From Bacteroidia bacterium (GTDB lineage: Bacteria > Bacteroidota > Bacteroidia > SpSt-205): DNA of 64,000 nt. Shown in pieces: positions 54,076 through 61,790 of this stretch (its first letter is position 1; every line of letters begins with the position of its first letter). Both the position numbers and the translations under genes were made by a program. A model generated the notes under the pieces. The model did no database searches, was not told the DNA's origin, and saw only the letters and a list, made by a program, of their open reading frames with translations. The DNA lies in the NCBI GenBank assembly GCA_026003235.1, contig BPGW01000006.1:62001-126000 (forward strand), in the 5' to 3' direction.

Positions 54076-56802
54076 ATGGGTCGCTGGACTGTATCCGAGA
54101 TTCTGGGGGTGGGCATTGCGCTGATGGTGGGGGGGATGGGAGGGATTGTGCTGATGGGGCTTTGGGTTGTTACGCAGCGAGATGCGGCCCTGGCTGCGGG
54201 CGCAGAAACGTGGGCTATATGGGATCGGGCGCTGGTGTTGTGGGCTTACGGGGCCGTGGTAGCGCTCTTGGGCCTGGCCGTCGCCATGGGGCTGTGGTGG
54301 TGGCGAAGGCTCGGACGCGGCCTTTTGGGGCTCCAAGAAGGATGGCGGGGGCTCCTGTGGGAGGACCGCGCCCCTTCGGAGCCGCTCCCCGTCCCTTTCC
54401 AGGAAGCCGAAGAGCCTGCGCGAGCCCTCCTCCTCTTCAAGGAGGTGATCGCGGTCTGGCAGGAGATAGGACGGGGAGAACGAACCAGCCTGCCCCCTCA
54501 AAGCGCAGCGTGGCCCCCTGTCCTGCGGCAGGCTTTTGCCCAGATGCTGGCCCAGCTGGCCTGGCACAAACAGCGCCACACCCTTTGGCAAAGCCTCTGG
54601 CAAAAGGCCTTGGACATGTTGCGCCTGGCTCAGCGGGAAACAGACCTGGTTCGCTATCTGGAACGGGTGGGCCCCGCTTTTCTGCAGGGGATAGGGGCGA
54701 CCATGGGGGCTTACTATCGCCTGGAAGGGGACCGACTTCGCCGCATCTATCAGTACGCTTATCCCCCAGAAGCCCCTGACGCCTTCCAGGTAGGCGAAGG
54801 GTGGATAGGCCAAGCCGCTCGCGAAGGGCAGGCTTTGTGGCTGGCAGACCTGCCCAGCGGATACCTGGAAGCGCTCTCTGGACTTGGGCGTGTCAGGCCT
54901 CGAGCGGTAGCGGTGGTGCCCGTTATCGCCGGCGAAAGCATCCATGGCGTGTGGGACCTGGCAAGCCTCTCAGAGTGGGAACCTGCCCAACAGGAAGCGG
55001 CCCAGATGCTGGTAGCGGTTTTTTCTGCAGGGGTTCTGCTGGTCCAAGAGGCCCAGAAAGAAGCCCAGGCCCACGCCCAACTCCATCGCCTCCAGGCCGA
55101 AGCGGCCCAAAAAGCCACGGAATACCAGGCCTTGCTGGAGCGGTTCAGGGGCCTGGAAGAGGAGCGGCGGCTGCTGAGCCAAGCCCTGGCCGAAAAGCAG
55201 GCTATGCTTCAGCAGGCCGAAAAACGCGCCGCCCTTGAAGAGGCCCGCTGGCAGCTGGTCGCCTCTCACCTGTCAGAAGCCTTGCTCTTTTTTGATGCGG
55301 TGGGACGCCCTCGGTATCTCAGCCCAAGCGTGACCTCCCTTTTAGGTTACCTCCCTCATGAATTGGAAGTTTTTTTCCGCTACATAGACAAAGCAGACAT
55401 TCAAGAGGTGCGCGATTTTTTTGCCAAGCTCTTGCGATCCCCCGGCGAAACCCTTTCCTTGCGTTTTCGCTATCTGCACAAGAAGGGCCATATCGTTTGG
55501 CTGGAGGCCCAAGCTTGCAATTACTTGCAAGATCCGGCCCTGCAAGCCATTCTTGTTGTGCTTCGGGACGTCTCTACCCAGGTGGAGTACGAAAAGCAGT
55601 ACCGTACCCGGCTCAAGTTCCAGTCTCTCGTGGAAAATTCCACCGATATCATTTTCCGGCTGGACCGGGGAGGTACGTTTCTTTATGCTAACCCCACCAT
55701 TGAGCGCTATACCGGCTATTCGCCGGCCCATTACATTCGCAATACCATCTATTCGGTGGGGTTCTCCATCCAGGAGGTACAGTTTTGGGAAGGGTTTATC
55801 CGAGAGGTTTTTGAGAGCATGCAGGTTACTTCCGCCGAGATAGACTTTCCTTCCATATACGGGACGCGCCGAATGATGGTTCGGGGTATTCCGGAGGTGG
55901 GCCCCGAAGGCGAAGTGGAGACGCTGGTGGTGCTTTTGCAAGACATTACAGAGCTGAGGCAGGTGCAGCAGCAGCTTCACCAGCAGAACCTTCGCCTGGA
56001 GCAGGCGAGGGTGGAATTGGAACGCCAGAAAAAAGAACTGGAGGAGCGCAACCGGGACATCATGGAGAGCATTGCCTACGCTCGGCGCATTCAGGGGGCG
56101 CTCATCCCTGGAGAGGAAGGTTTGCGAGCCCTCTTTCCGGATAGCTTTGTCCTGCACTGGCTGAGAGATGTGGTAGGCGGAGACTTTTACTGGTATGGAG
56201 AGTCTGAGGGTCAGATCATCGTGGCGGTGGTGGACTGTACTGGGCACGGGGTGCCAGGGGCTTTCATGACTTTTTTGGGGTACACGCTCCTGGAGGGGGC
56301 TGTGCGTGAGCGAAAGCTCACCGATCCGGCGGCGATTTTGTACGATATGGATGGCCGGTTGCGCGAGCTTTTGGCTAGCCAAGAAGCTATTCAGGATGGC
56401 ATGGATGTGGCTCTGTGCGTGATAGATCGCCATCGGCAGATCCTCCGGTTTGCCGGAGCGCACCGCCCGCTTCTGATGCAGCAAGAAGGACGATGGCTTC
56501 TTGTACAGGGGGCCCCTGCCGGCCTAGGAGGAGCTCCCTGGCTGGAAGAAGTGAAAACCTTCACCACCCACACCTTTTCCTACCGGCCTGGTGACCTGGT
56601 CTACCTTTACACCGACGGCTACCCCGATCAGTTCGGAGAAGGAGGCAAACGCTACACCCACCGGCGCTTTCGTCAGCAGCTGGCCGTGTGGGCTTCCTTG
56701 CCGATGGCCCAGCAGCGAGAACGGCTCATAGAAGAACTTCGCACCTGGATGGGGGATACTCCCCCTACCGATGATATCACCGTCCTCGGCCTGCGTTTGT
56801 GA
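54076..56802 (+). CDS. SiaA-like membrane sensor phosphatase: 2 TM, GAF, two PAS, coiled coil, PP2C (SpoIIE)
   Basis: 908 residues from the ATG at 54076. Two membrane helices (residues about 8-32 and 50-75), a GAF-like domain (185-330; LVRYLERVGPAFLQGIGATM to AVVPVIAGESIHGVWDL), a coiled coil (330-400), PAS 1 (405-520; LFFDAVGRPRYLSPSVTSLL), PAS 2 (530-650; LVENSTDIIFRLDRGGTFLY), a second coiled coil, and a PP2C/SpoIIE phosphatase (690-908) with metal Asp in DVVGGDFYWY, VVDCTGHGVPGAFM and TDDITVLGLRL. It should dephosphorylate a Ser/Thr on a small partner; the SiaC proteins coded next are the obvious substrates, with the STAS protein as another. Confidence 0.9.
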   Translation: MGRWTVSEILGVGIALMVGGMGGIVLMGLWVVTQRDAALAAGAETWAIWDRALVLWAYGAVVALLGLAVAMGLWWWRRLGRGLLGLQEGWRGLLWEDRAPSEPLPVPFQEAEEPARALLLFKEVIAVWQEIGRGERTSLPPQSAAWPPVLRQAFAQMLAQLAWHKQRHTLWQSLWQKALDMLRLAQRETDLVRYLERVGPAFLQGIGATMGAYYRLEGDRLRRIYQYAYPPEAPDAFQVGEGWIGQAAREGQALWLADLPSGYLEALSGLGRVRPRAVAVVPVIAGESIHGVWDLASLSEWEPAQQEAAQMLVAVFSAGVLLVQEAQKEAQAHAQLHRLQAEAAQKATEYQALLERFRGLEEERRLLSQALAEKQAMLQQAEKRAALEEARWQLVASHLSEALLFFDAVGRPRYLSPSVTSLLGYLPHELEVFFRYIDKADIQEVRDFFAKLLRSPGETLSLRFRYLHKKGHIVWLEAQACNYLQDPALQAILVVLRDVSTQVEYEKQYRTRLKFQSLVENSTDIIFRLDRGGTFLYANPTIERYTGYSPAHYIRNTIYSVGFSIQEVQFWEGFIREVFESMQVTSAEIDFPSIYGTRRMMVRGIPEVGPEGEVETLVVLLQDITELRQVQQQLHQQNLRLEQARVELERQKKELEERNRDIMESIAYARRIQGALIPGEEGLRALFPDSFVLHWLRDVVGGDFYWYGESEGQIIVAVVDCTGHGVPGAFMTFLGYTLLEGAVRERKLTDPAAILYDMDGRLRELLASQEAIQDGMDVALCVIDRHRQILRFAGAHRPLLMQQEGRWLLVQGAPAGLGGAPWLEEVKTFTTHTFSYRPGDLVYLYTDGYPDQFGEGGKRYTHRRFRQQLAVWASLPMAQQRERLIEELRTWMGDTPPTDDITVLGLRL

Positions 56803-56810
56803 GGTTTTCC

Positions 56811-56818
56811 TATCTTTG
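56811..56818 (+). promoter_or_regulatory. -7 promoter octamer before the first siaB
   Basis: TATCTTTG, 2 bases before a GTG at 56821 and 8 before the ATG at 56827. It suggests the siaB/siaC genes can be expressed apart from the phosphatase. Confidence 0.6.
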
Positions 56819-56820
56819 CC

Positions 56821-57396
56821 GTGGTTATGGATGCTTTACAGTCCAGCCTCTTGCACCAGTCGGCCCTCTCCTACGCTTACCCCCTCTACCGAAACCTCCT
56901 GGATAATAGCATTGTCTTCTTGTACCATGGCCCCATTACGCCTGACCTGGTGGTGGATATCTTGAGCCTCGTAGAGAATAGACTTGATGATACAGGTGAA
57001 GATCGCCGCATTAGCAAAAAGCTCTTCAATATCATGGTGGAATCTTTCAGTTTGGGAGAGGATGTGGAAAGGGGGCATGCGGTTCTCCTGGTGCGTCAGC
57101 TACCTTACCTGTATACGGTCGCCATCGGCCGCAGAATCGCCAGCTCAGCCGTCTATCAAGTCAAGGCGTTTCTGGATTGGGTCAACACCCTCTCCCCGGA
57201 AGCCCTCCGGGAAGCGTATCAGCGCCAGCTTGAAAAAGACGACCCCCGAAACCTCTCCTTGGTGGGAGGCGTGCCGGCTATCAGCATCCTGGACCTGGCT
57301 AGGAAGTCTCACGGCATACTGAACTACAACTTTGAGTACCTCAACGATAGTGATACTTTCTTTTCCCTTGAAGCCAGACTGCAAAAAACTATATAG
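56821..57396 (+). CDS. SiaB-like protein, copy 1, probable pseudokinase
   Basis: 191 residues from the GTG at 56821 (189 from the ATG at 56827). It belongs with the SiaB family of GHKL-type kinases that phosphorylate SiaC: IVFLYHGPITPDLVVDILSL, VENRLDDTGEDRRISKKLFN, ISILDLARKSHGILNYNFEY. Compared with copy 2, the ATP-binding motifs are lost: the N-box ECLQN reads ESFSL, and the glycine loop GTAGLGIIDIARKSG reads GVPAISILDLARKSH. It may bind its SiaC partner without phosphorylating it. Next gene starts 3 bases after the stop. Confidence 0.8.
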   Translation: MVMDALQSSLLHQSALSYAYPLYRNLLDNSIVFLYHGPITPDLVVDILSLVENRLDDTGEDRRISKKLFNIMVESFSLGEDVERGHAVLLVRQLPYLYTVAIGRRIASSAVYQVKAFLDWVNTLSPEALREAYQRQLEKDDPRNLSLVGGVPAISILDLARKSHGILNYNFEYLNDSDTFFSLEARLQKTI

Positions 57397-57399
57397 CCT

Positions 57400-57783
57400 A
57401 TGGAAGCCCTGCGTATAGAATCTACCCACAAGACTCCTCGAGTGATTCTGGATCCGGAAAATGGTATTTTTGAGTTTTCGGGCCGGAGCATTCCAGAAGA
57501 CTCGGTGGGTTTTTACACCCCCATCTTTGAATGGCTTGACAAGTACGCCCAACAGCCTTTGCCGCTCACCCATGTGCGCTTTGATCTGGAGTATTTCAAC
57601 ACCAGCTCTTCCAAAAACATCTTGGAAATCCTCAAACGGCTTGAGGCCATTCATGCAGCAGGCCACGAGGTGCGCGTGACTTGGTACTACGACGAAGACG
57701 ATGAGGACATGGAAGAGACCGGACAGGATTACCAAGCGCTCCTCAACCTTCCTATAGAACTCTCGGTGAAAGTCCAATCATAG
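57400..57783 (+). CDS. siaC: SiaC-like regulatory phosphoprotein (DUF1987), copy 1
   Basis: 127 residues. TPRVILDPENGIFEFSGRSI, PEDSVGFYTPIFEWLDKYAQ, LEYFNTSSSKNILEILKRLE, YDEDDEDMEETGQDYQALLN. In Pseudomonas, SiaC is phosphorylated by SiaB on a Thr and the unphosphorylated form binds the diguanylate cyclase SiaD; the Thr/Ser of FNTSSSK is the probable site here. Structurally STAS-like. Pairs with the SiaB-like gene before it. Confidence 0.88.
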   Translation: MEALRIESTHKTPRVILDPENGIFEFSGRSIPEDSVGFYTPIFEWLDKYAQQPLPLTHVRFDLEYFNTSSSKNILEILKRLEAIHAAGHEVRVTWYYDEDDEDMEETGQDYQALLNLPIELSVKVQS

Positions 57784-57788
57784 CGCCT

Positions 57789-58352
57789 ATGAGCATGACT
57801 TATAGCTACTACAAGAACATGCAGCTGAATAACATCATTTTCGTCTACCAAGGCGAAGTGACAGCTGACTTGGTCTCCTCCATCTTGCAAATGATAGAAA
57901 ACAAGCTGGAGGGCGAGGGGGAAGACCGAAAGGTCAAAAAGCGGGTCTTCAATGTGATGGTGGAGTGCTTGCAAAATGTCTATCACCATTTAGATGCTCT
58001 GCCGCCTACCGACCCCAACAATCCGGTAAAAGATAAAACGGCGCTTTTGATGATTGGAAGGGAAGAGAAGGACTACTACATCATTACGGGCAACCATATT
58101 TTGAACGACCGCATTCCCGAGCTCAAGGCGCGTTTGGATCGCATCAACCGGGCCACCAAAGAGGAGCTCAAGCAATTGTACCAGGAAGTGCTCACCGGTT
58201 CAGGTTTCTCGGAAAAAGGTACAGCGGGATTAGGCATCATTGATATTGCCCGCAAATCCGGGCAAAAGCTGGGTTATGACTTCCATCCCGTCAATGACAG
58301 GTACTCCTTTTTCAGCCTGGAAGCGCGAGTGTCCCGCATCCCCGAGAAGTAG
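57789..58352 (+). CDS. siaB: SiaB-like kinase, copy 2, motifs intact
   Basis: 187 residues. NIIFVYQGEVTADLVSSILQ, MIENKLEGEGEDRKVKKRVF, N-box VMVECLQNVYHH (E and N present), lid-like stretch LPPTDPNNPVKDKTALLMIG, glycine loop GTAGLGIIDIARKSGQK, SFFSLEARV. A GHKL-type fold with ATP-binding residues kept, so this is the likely active SiaC kinase of the pair. It shares about a third of positions with copy 1. Confidence 0.87.
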   Translation: MSMTYSYYKNMQLNNIIFVYQGEVTADLVSSILQMIENKLEGEGEDRKVKKRVFNVMVECLQNVYHHLDALPPTDPNNPVKDKTALLMIGREEKDYYIITGNHILNDRIPELKARLDRINRATKEELKQLYQEVLTGSGFSEKGTAGLGIIDIARKSGQKLGYDFHPVNDRYSFFSLEARVSRIPEK

Positions 58353-58353
58353 G

Positions 58354-58361
58354 TAAATTTG
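58354..58361 (+). promoter_or_regulatory. -7 promoter octamer before the second siaC
   Basis: TAAATTTG, 8 bases before the ATG at 58370. Confidence 0.5.
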
Positions 58362-58369
58362 CCCCGCCC

Positions 58370-58744
58370 ATGCGAAACTTAGTGATCGAGCCTACCTCCA
58401 AAACCCCCAAGGTCATCTTGAACGCCGACTTGGGTATTTTTGAGATTACGGGACGCAGTATCCCGGAGGATGCTATTGGTTTTTACCGAAAGGTACTGGA
58501 CTGGATAGAAGAGTATAGCAAATCTCCTTTGCCTGAAACGACTTTCAAGTTTCACTTGGAGTACTTCAATACCAGCTCATCCAAATGTCTCCTTGATATT
58601 TTCCGCAAGCTGGAGCGCATGCATAAAGCCGGGCACAAGGTCACCATTCGGTGGCACTATGACGCCGACGACGAAGACATGGCCGAAACCGGTCAAGACT
58701 ACCAGGCCCTTCTCGATGTGCCCTTTGAACTGGTTCCGGTATGA
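58370..58744 (+). CDS. siaC: SiaC-like regulatory phosphoprotein (DUF1987), copy 2
   Basis: 124 residues, closely matching copy 1 (GRSIPED..GFY, LEYFNTSSSKCLLDIFRKLE, DDEDMAETGQDYQALLDVPF). The FNTSSSK site is kept. Stop overlaps the ATG of the next gene (ATGA), tying it to the membrane coiled-coil protein, which may be the target that senses SiaC state. Confidence 0.88.
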   Translation: MRNLVIEPTSKTPKVILNADLGIFEITGRSIPEDAIGFYRKVLDWIEEYSKSPLPETTFKFHLEYFNTSSSKCLLDIFRKLERMHKAGHKVTIRWHYDADDEDMAETGQDYQALLDVPFELVPV

Positions 58745-59196
58745 AAGATCAATACTTCCCTGAAGAGACCGCCTTCTTGGAAGCGGCCCGGAATCGCGCC
58801 GAGCAAGGGGGGCTTTCCGTCCAAGCCTGGCGGGAGGCTTATCAGCAGCTTGTGGAAAATTATGAGAACCTTCTAAAAGTTGTTCAGGTTCTGACCCATC
58901 AAGCTACGCAGCTGGAAGCTAAACTTGAAAAAGCGCGGGCCCAGCTTGAGCTTCAGCGAAAAGCGCTTGCATCGGAAGTGGAAGGTTTAGAGAAGCAGAT
59001 ACAAGTGAAGCAAAAGGAAGTTCATAAAAAGGCCGAGGAGCGCAATGTTTTATACGATAGAATGGAGCGTACCCGCATGATGCTCATTGTGCTTTTTGCG
59101 GCTCTCCTCGTTATTGTGGGCTTCATGGCTTATTACCTCTTTGTTGACACCGACAAGATGATAAGTCTAGTCAAAAAACTCCGGGGGCTGGAATGA
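58741..59196 (+). CDS. Small coiled-coil membrane protein, copy 1, linked to SiaC
   Basis: 151 residues. N-terminal helix FPEETAFLEAARNRAEQGGL, then SVQAWREAYQQLVENYENLL, a long coiled coil to residue about 110, one membrane helix (MMLIVLFAALLVIVGFMAYY), and a short basic tail. The N-terminal segment resembles the short helical segment found before adenylate cyclase or phosphatase domains in Bacteroidota and spirochaete sensors, but there is no output domain here. Function unknown; context suggests a partner of the Sia module. Confidence 0.7.
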   Translation: MKDQYFPEETAFLEAARNRAEQGGLSVQAWREAYQQLVENYENLLKVVQVLTHQATQLEAKLEKARAQLELQRKALASEVEGLEKQIQVKQKEVHKKAEERNVLYDRMERTRMMLIVLFAALLVIVGFMAYYLFVDTDKMISLVKKLRGLE

Positions 59197-59218
59197 GAAG
59201 CCTTTCAAAGGGAGTGCC

Positions 59219-59226
59219 TACCTTTG
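59219..59226 (+). promoter_or_regulatory. -7 promoter octamer
   Basis: TACCTTTG, 6 bases before the ATG at 59233. Confidence 0.6.
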
Positions 59227-59232
59227 CAGGGT

Positions 59233-59700
59233 ATGAGCAGCAGTAGCCGTCGCGACCTCTTTGCCGAGGAGACCCAGCTTTTACAAGAAGCGCGCCTGAC
59301 CTTGGCTCGCGTCGATCTGAGCGAAGCCGACTGGCAAGCCGAATACAAAAAAATGGTGGAAGAGTACGAAAAACTCCTTGGCGAAGCCCGTACGCTGACT
59401 CGCATCGCAGACCGCAATCAACGCCGCTTGGACGAAATGAATGCAGAGCTGGAGCGGCAAACCCAACTACTCAAACAAAAAGAAGAAGAAGCCAAAAAAG
59501 CCCAAAAGGCCATCGTACAGAATTATGAGCGCATTATACAGGATCAAACGATCATGGACAAAAGGGTAGGTCGCATTCAGATTGCGCTGGTGGTGATGAT
59601 AGCTATCTTGACGGTGATGATTTTGTTTATGCTCTACTACTTTATCTTCGAGCCTCAGCGCGCTGTTGAGCTGATGGAAATGATAAAGAAAAAGCAGTAA
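59233..59700 (+). CDS. Small coiled-coil membrane protein, copy 2
   Basis: 155 residues from the ATG at 59233. Same layout as the previous protein: LFAEETQLLQEARLTLARVD, SEADWQAEYKKMVEEYEKLL, then TLTRIADRNQRRLDEMNAEL (the phrase resembling L-x-R-I-S-D-R-x-Q-R-x-L of cyclase-associated segments), coiled coil, one membrane helix (IALVVMIAILTVMILFMLYY). The pair arose by duplication, as did the SiaB/SiaC pairs. Partner of which SiaC is not known. Confidence 0.7.
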   Translation: MSSSSRRDLFAEETQLLQEARLTLARVDLSEADWQAEYKKMVEEYEKLLGEARTLTRIADRNQRRLDEMNAELERQTQLLKQKEEEAKKAQKAIVQNYERIIQDQTIMDKRVGRIQIALVVMIAILTVMILFMLYYFIFEPQRAVELMEMIKKKQ

Positions 59701-59702
59701 AG

Positions 59703-60293
59703 ATGCTTTTCCTTTTCTTCTTGTTTTTTATCTCCTCTGACTCTTTGGTGCTGGAGTACCGGTGGGAAGGGCCCTTTTATGAGGAGCGTGCGCTGTGTTT
59801 TTCTGTAGAGGTTAGAAGGGTGGACCGGCCTGTGTATCTGCTTCTTTTGGAGCAGCGGCCAGGGGAAGGTTGGCGCGAAACCAGTCGTCAGTTGATTGAC
59901 CGATGGGCGCTTCCGCAGAAAAAGCAGCTTTGTTTAGCTGAGGCCCCGGCCGGTACCCGGGTGCGCCTCGTGGTGCGGGGACTTTCCGCCCAGGCTCCCC
60001 AGGCTGTCCTCTATGAGGGCTACCCATGGGGAGAGCCGCCCGAACTGCCCAGCGTGGATATCCTCCAAGCTCGTCCAGCTCCTCTCCTCACCCTCTACTT
60101 CCCTACAGCGGGTCGTTACCTCTTACGCTGTTACAATCGCTTTGGTGAAGAAATCTTCACCCTGCCCTTTCATCCAACTCATCAGGAAAAAGTTCAATAC
60201 GCCCTCCCCAAACTTTTCAAAGGCGTGTACCTTCTCCAACTATACGATCTGTCTTCATCTAAGCTTCTGGTTGAGAAGAGTGTAAAATTGTAG
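59703..60293 (+). CDS. Secreted protein with T9SS-like C-terminal domain
   Basis: 196 residues. N-terminal signal ([14 protein letters not shown]), a body with no recognised motif, and a C-terminal module [20 protein letters not shown] then [20 protein letters not shown] resembling type IX sorting domains. Function unknown. It follows the coiled-coil gene by two bases but is probably not part of the Sia module. Confidence 0.6.
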   Translation: MLFLFFLFFISSDSLVLEYRWEGPFYEERALCFSVEVRRVDRPVYLLLLEQRPGEGWRETSRQLIDRWALPQKKQLCLAEAPAGTRVRLVVRGLSAQAPQAVLYEGYPWGEPPELPSVDILQARPAPLLTLYFPTAGRYLLRCYNRFGEEIFTLPFHPTHQEKVQYALPKLFKGVYLLQLYDLSSSKLLVEKSVKL

Positions 60294-60297
60294 CGGT

Positions 60298-61149
60298 ATG
60301 AAGCCTAAAGTCGCTGTCTTGGGGGCAGGCACCATGGGTACAGGGATAGCCCATGTTTTTGCGCAGTTTGGCTATCCGGTCGCTTGGGTGGAAACCAACC
60401 TCTCACAATGGGAAAAAGCCCGAAATACGGTTTCCCAAAATGCTGACCGTCAGATCAAGAAAGGCATCCTGACCCCTCAAGAAAAGGAAGAACTCCTTGC
60501 GCGGTTGGCTTTTTATGCCGAGATTCCTCCGGCTGTCCAGGATGTAGCCCTGGTGGTGGAAGCGGTACCTGAAGATTTCGCCCTCAAGGTCCAGGTCTGG
60601 CGAGAAGTGAGCCGCCACGCACCAGCTCAGGCTATCCTGGCTACGAACACTTCTTCTATCTCTATCACGGCTTTGGCGGCCGAGGTAGAGCGACCTGAGC
60701 GGTTTATTGGGATGCACTTCATGAACCCCGTGCCTGTGATGCGTCTCGTGGAGGTGATCCAAGGGCTTCAGACCAGTCAGGAAACCCTCCAGCAGACGCT
60801 GGCCTGGGCTCGTGACCTGGGCAAAGAGCCCGTGGTCGTCCAAGATTACCCCGGTTTTGTGTCTAACCGGATTCTCATGCCCATGATCAACGAAGCCATT
60901 TATGCGCTCTATCAAGGGGTGGCCACTCGGGAAGCTATAGATACCGTCATGAAGCTGGGCATGAACCATCCTATGGGTCCGCTTGAACTGGCGGATTTCA
61001 TCGGGCTGGATGTATGCCTGGCGATCCTGCGGGTTCTGCACGAAGGCTTCGGAGATCCGCGCTATGCCCCTTGTCCGCTTCTGGTGAAGATGGTGAAAGC
61101 TGGCTATCTGGGACGCAAAACGGGAAAAGGCTTCTACGAGTACACCTGA
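60298..61149 (+). CDS. 3-hydroxyacyl-CoA dehydrogenase (3-hydroxybutyryl-CoA dehydrogenase-like)
   Basis: 283 residues. NAD loop [20 protein letters not shown], catalytic Ser and His in [16 protein letters not shown] and [20 protein letters not shown], Asn in [16 protein letters not shown]-terminal [20 protein letters not shown]. Oxidises L-3-hydroxyacyl-CoA in fatty-acid oxidation or butyryl metabolism. A weak TAAAATTG octamer lies 7 bases before the ATG. Stop overlaps the next ATG (TGATG). Confidence 0.92.
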   Translation: MKPKVAVLGAGTMGTGIAHVFAQFGYPVAWVETNLSQWEKARNTVSQNADRQIKKGILTPQEKEELLARLAFYAEIPPAVQDVALVVEAVPEDFALKVQVWREVSRHAPAQAILATNTSSISITALAAEVERPERFIGMHFMNPVPVMRLVEVIQGLQTSQETLQQTLAWARDLGKEPVVVQDYPGFVSNRILMPMINEAIYALYQGVATREAIDTVMKLGMNHPMGPLELADFIGLDVCLAILRVLHEGFGDPRYAPCPLLVKMVKAGYLGRKTGKGFYEYT

Positions 61150-61790
61150 TGCGCTTGCGCGTGCTGGAAGTCAACCCTTACCAGGAAAACACCTACCTGC
61201 TTGTGGCCCAGACGGGCCAGGCTTGGGTCATCGATCCAGGACTATACTCGGCTCAGGAACGGGCCGCTTTCGCCGCCCTCCTGGAGGAAGAAAAAGCCCA
61301 CCTGGAGGCGATTTATTTGACCCATGCTCACCTTGACCATATTCTGGGTGTGGCCTGGGTGGCCAGCACGTATGGGGTGCCGTTGTTTTTCCACATGGCT
61401 GAGGCTGTAGTGTATGAACATGCCGAGGAGTGGGCTACCCTGATGGGGCTTTCCTACACGCCGGGCCCTCCCCCTGCCGCCTATCTGGAAGCGGGGGTTT
61501 CCCTGGAGTGGGGCGGCCAGGAAGTGCAAGTGCTTTTTGTTCCGGGCCACTCTCCAGGCCATGTGGCTTTCTACTTGCCGGCGCAGCGGTGGCTCCTCTC
61601 GGGGGATGTGCTCTTTCGGGGAAGCATCGGCAATTATCAGCTGCCGCTGGCCGATTATACCCTTCTCATGCACAGTTTGCGCGAAAAAGTGCTAAAGCTT
61701 CCTCCAGAGACGATCGTATGGCCAGGGCATGGCCCTGCTACGACCATCGGCCACGAACGGCAAACAAACCCCTTCCTGCAAGCTGTATGA
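61149..61790 (+). CDS. MBL-fold hydrolase (glyoxalase II-like)
   Basis: 213 residues. RLRVLEVNPYQENTYLLVAQ, AWVIDPGLYS, metal motif LTHAHLDHILGVAWV, VLFVPGHSPGHVAFYLPAQR, LLSGDVLFRGSIGNYQLP, VWPGHGPATTIGHERQTNPF. Typical of small hydroxyacylglutathione-hydrolase-type enzymes; true substrate unknown. ATG at 61149; the stop overlaps the STAS gene (ATGA). Confidence 0.88.
   Translation: MRLRVLEVNPYQENTYLLVAQTGQAWVIDPGLYSAQERAAFAALLEEEKAHLEAIYLTHAHLDHILGVAWVASTYGVPLFFHMAEAVVYEHAEEWATLMGLSYTPGPPPAAYLEAGVSLEWGGQEVQVLFVPGHSPGHVAFYLPAQRWLLSGDVLFRGSIGNYQLPLADYTLLMHSLREKVLKLPPETIVWPGHGPATTIGHERQTNPFLQAV

Noticed and set aside
54067-54945. Open frame of 292 codons on the minus strand
   Set aside because: Antisense of the phosphatase gene; composition is Pro/Ser/His-rich and matches no family.
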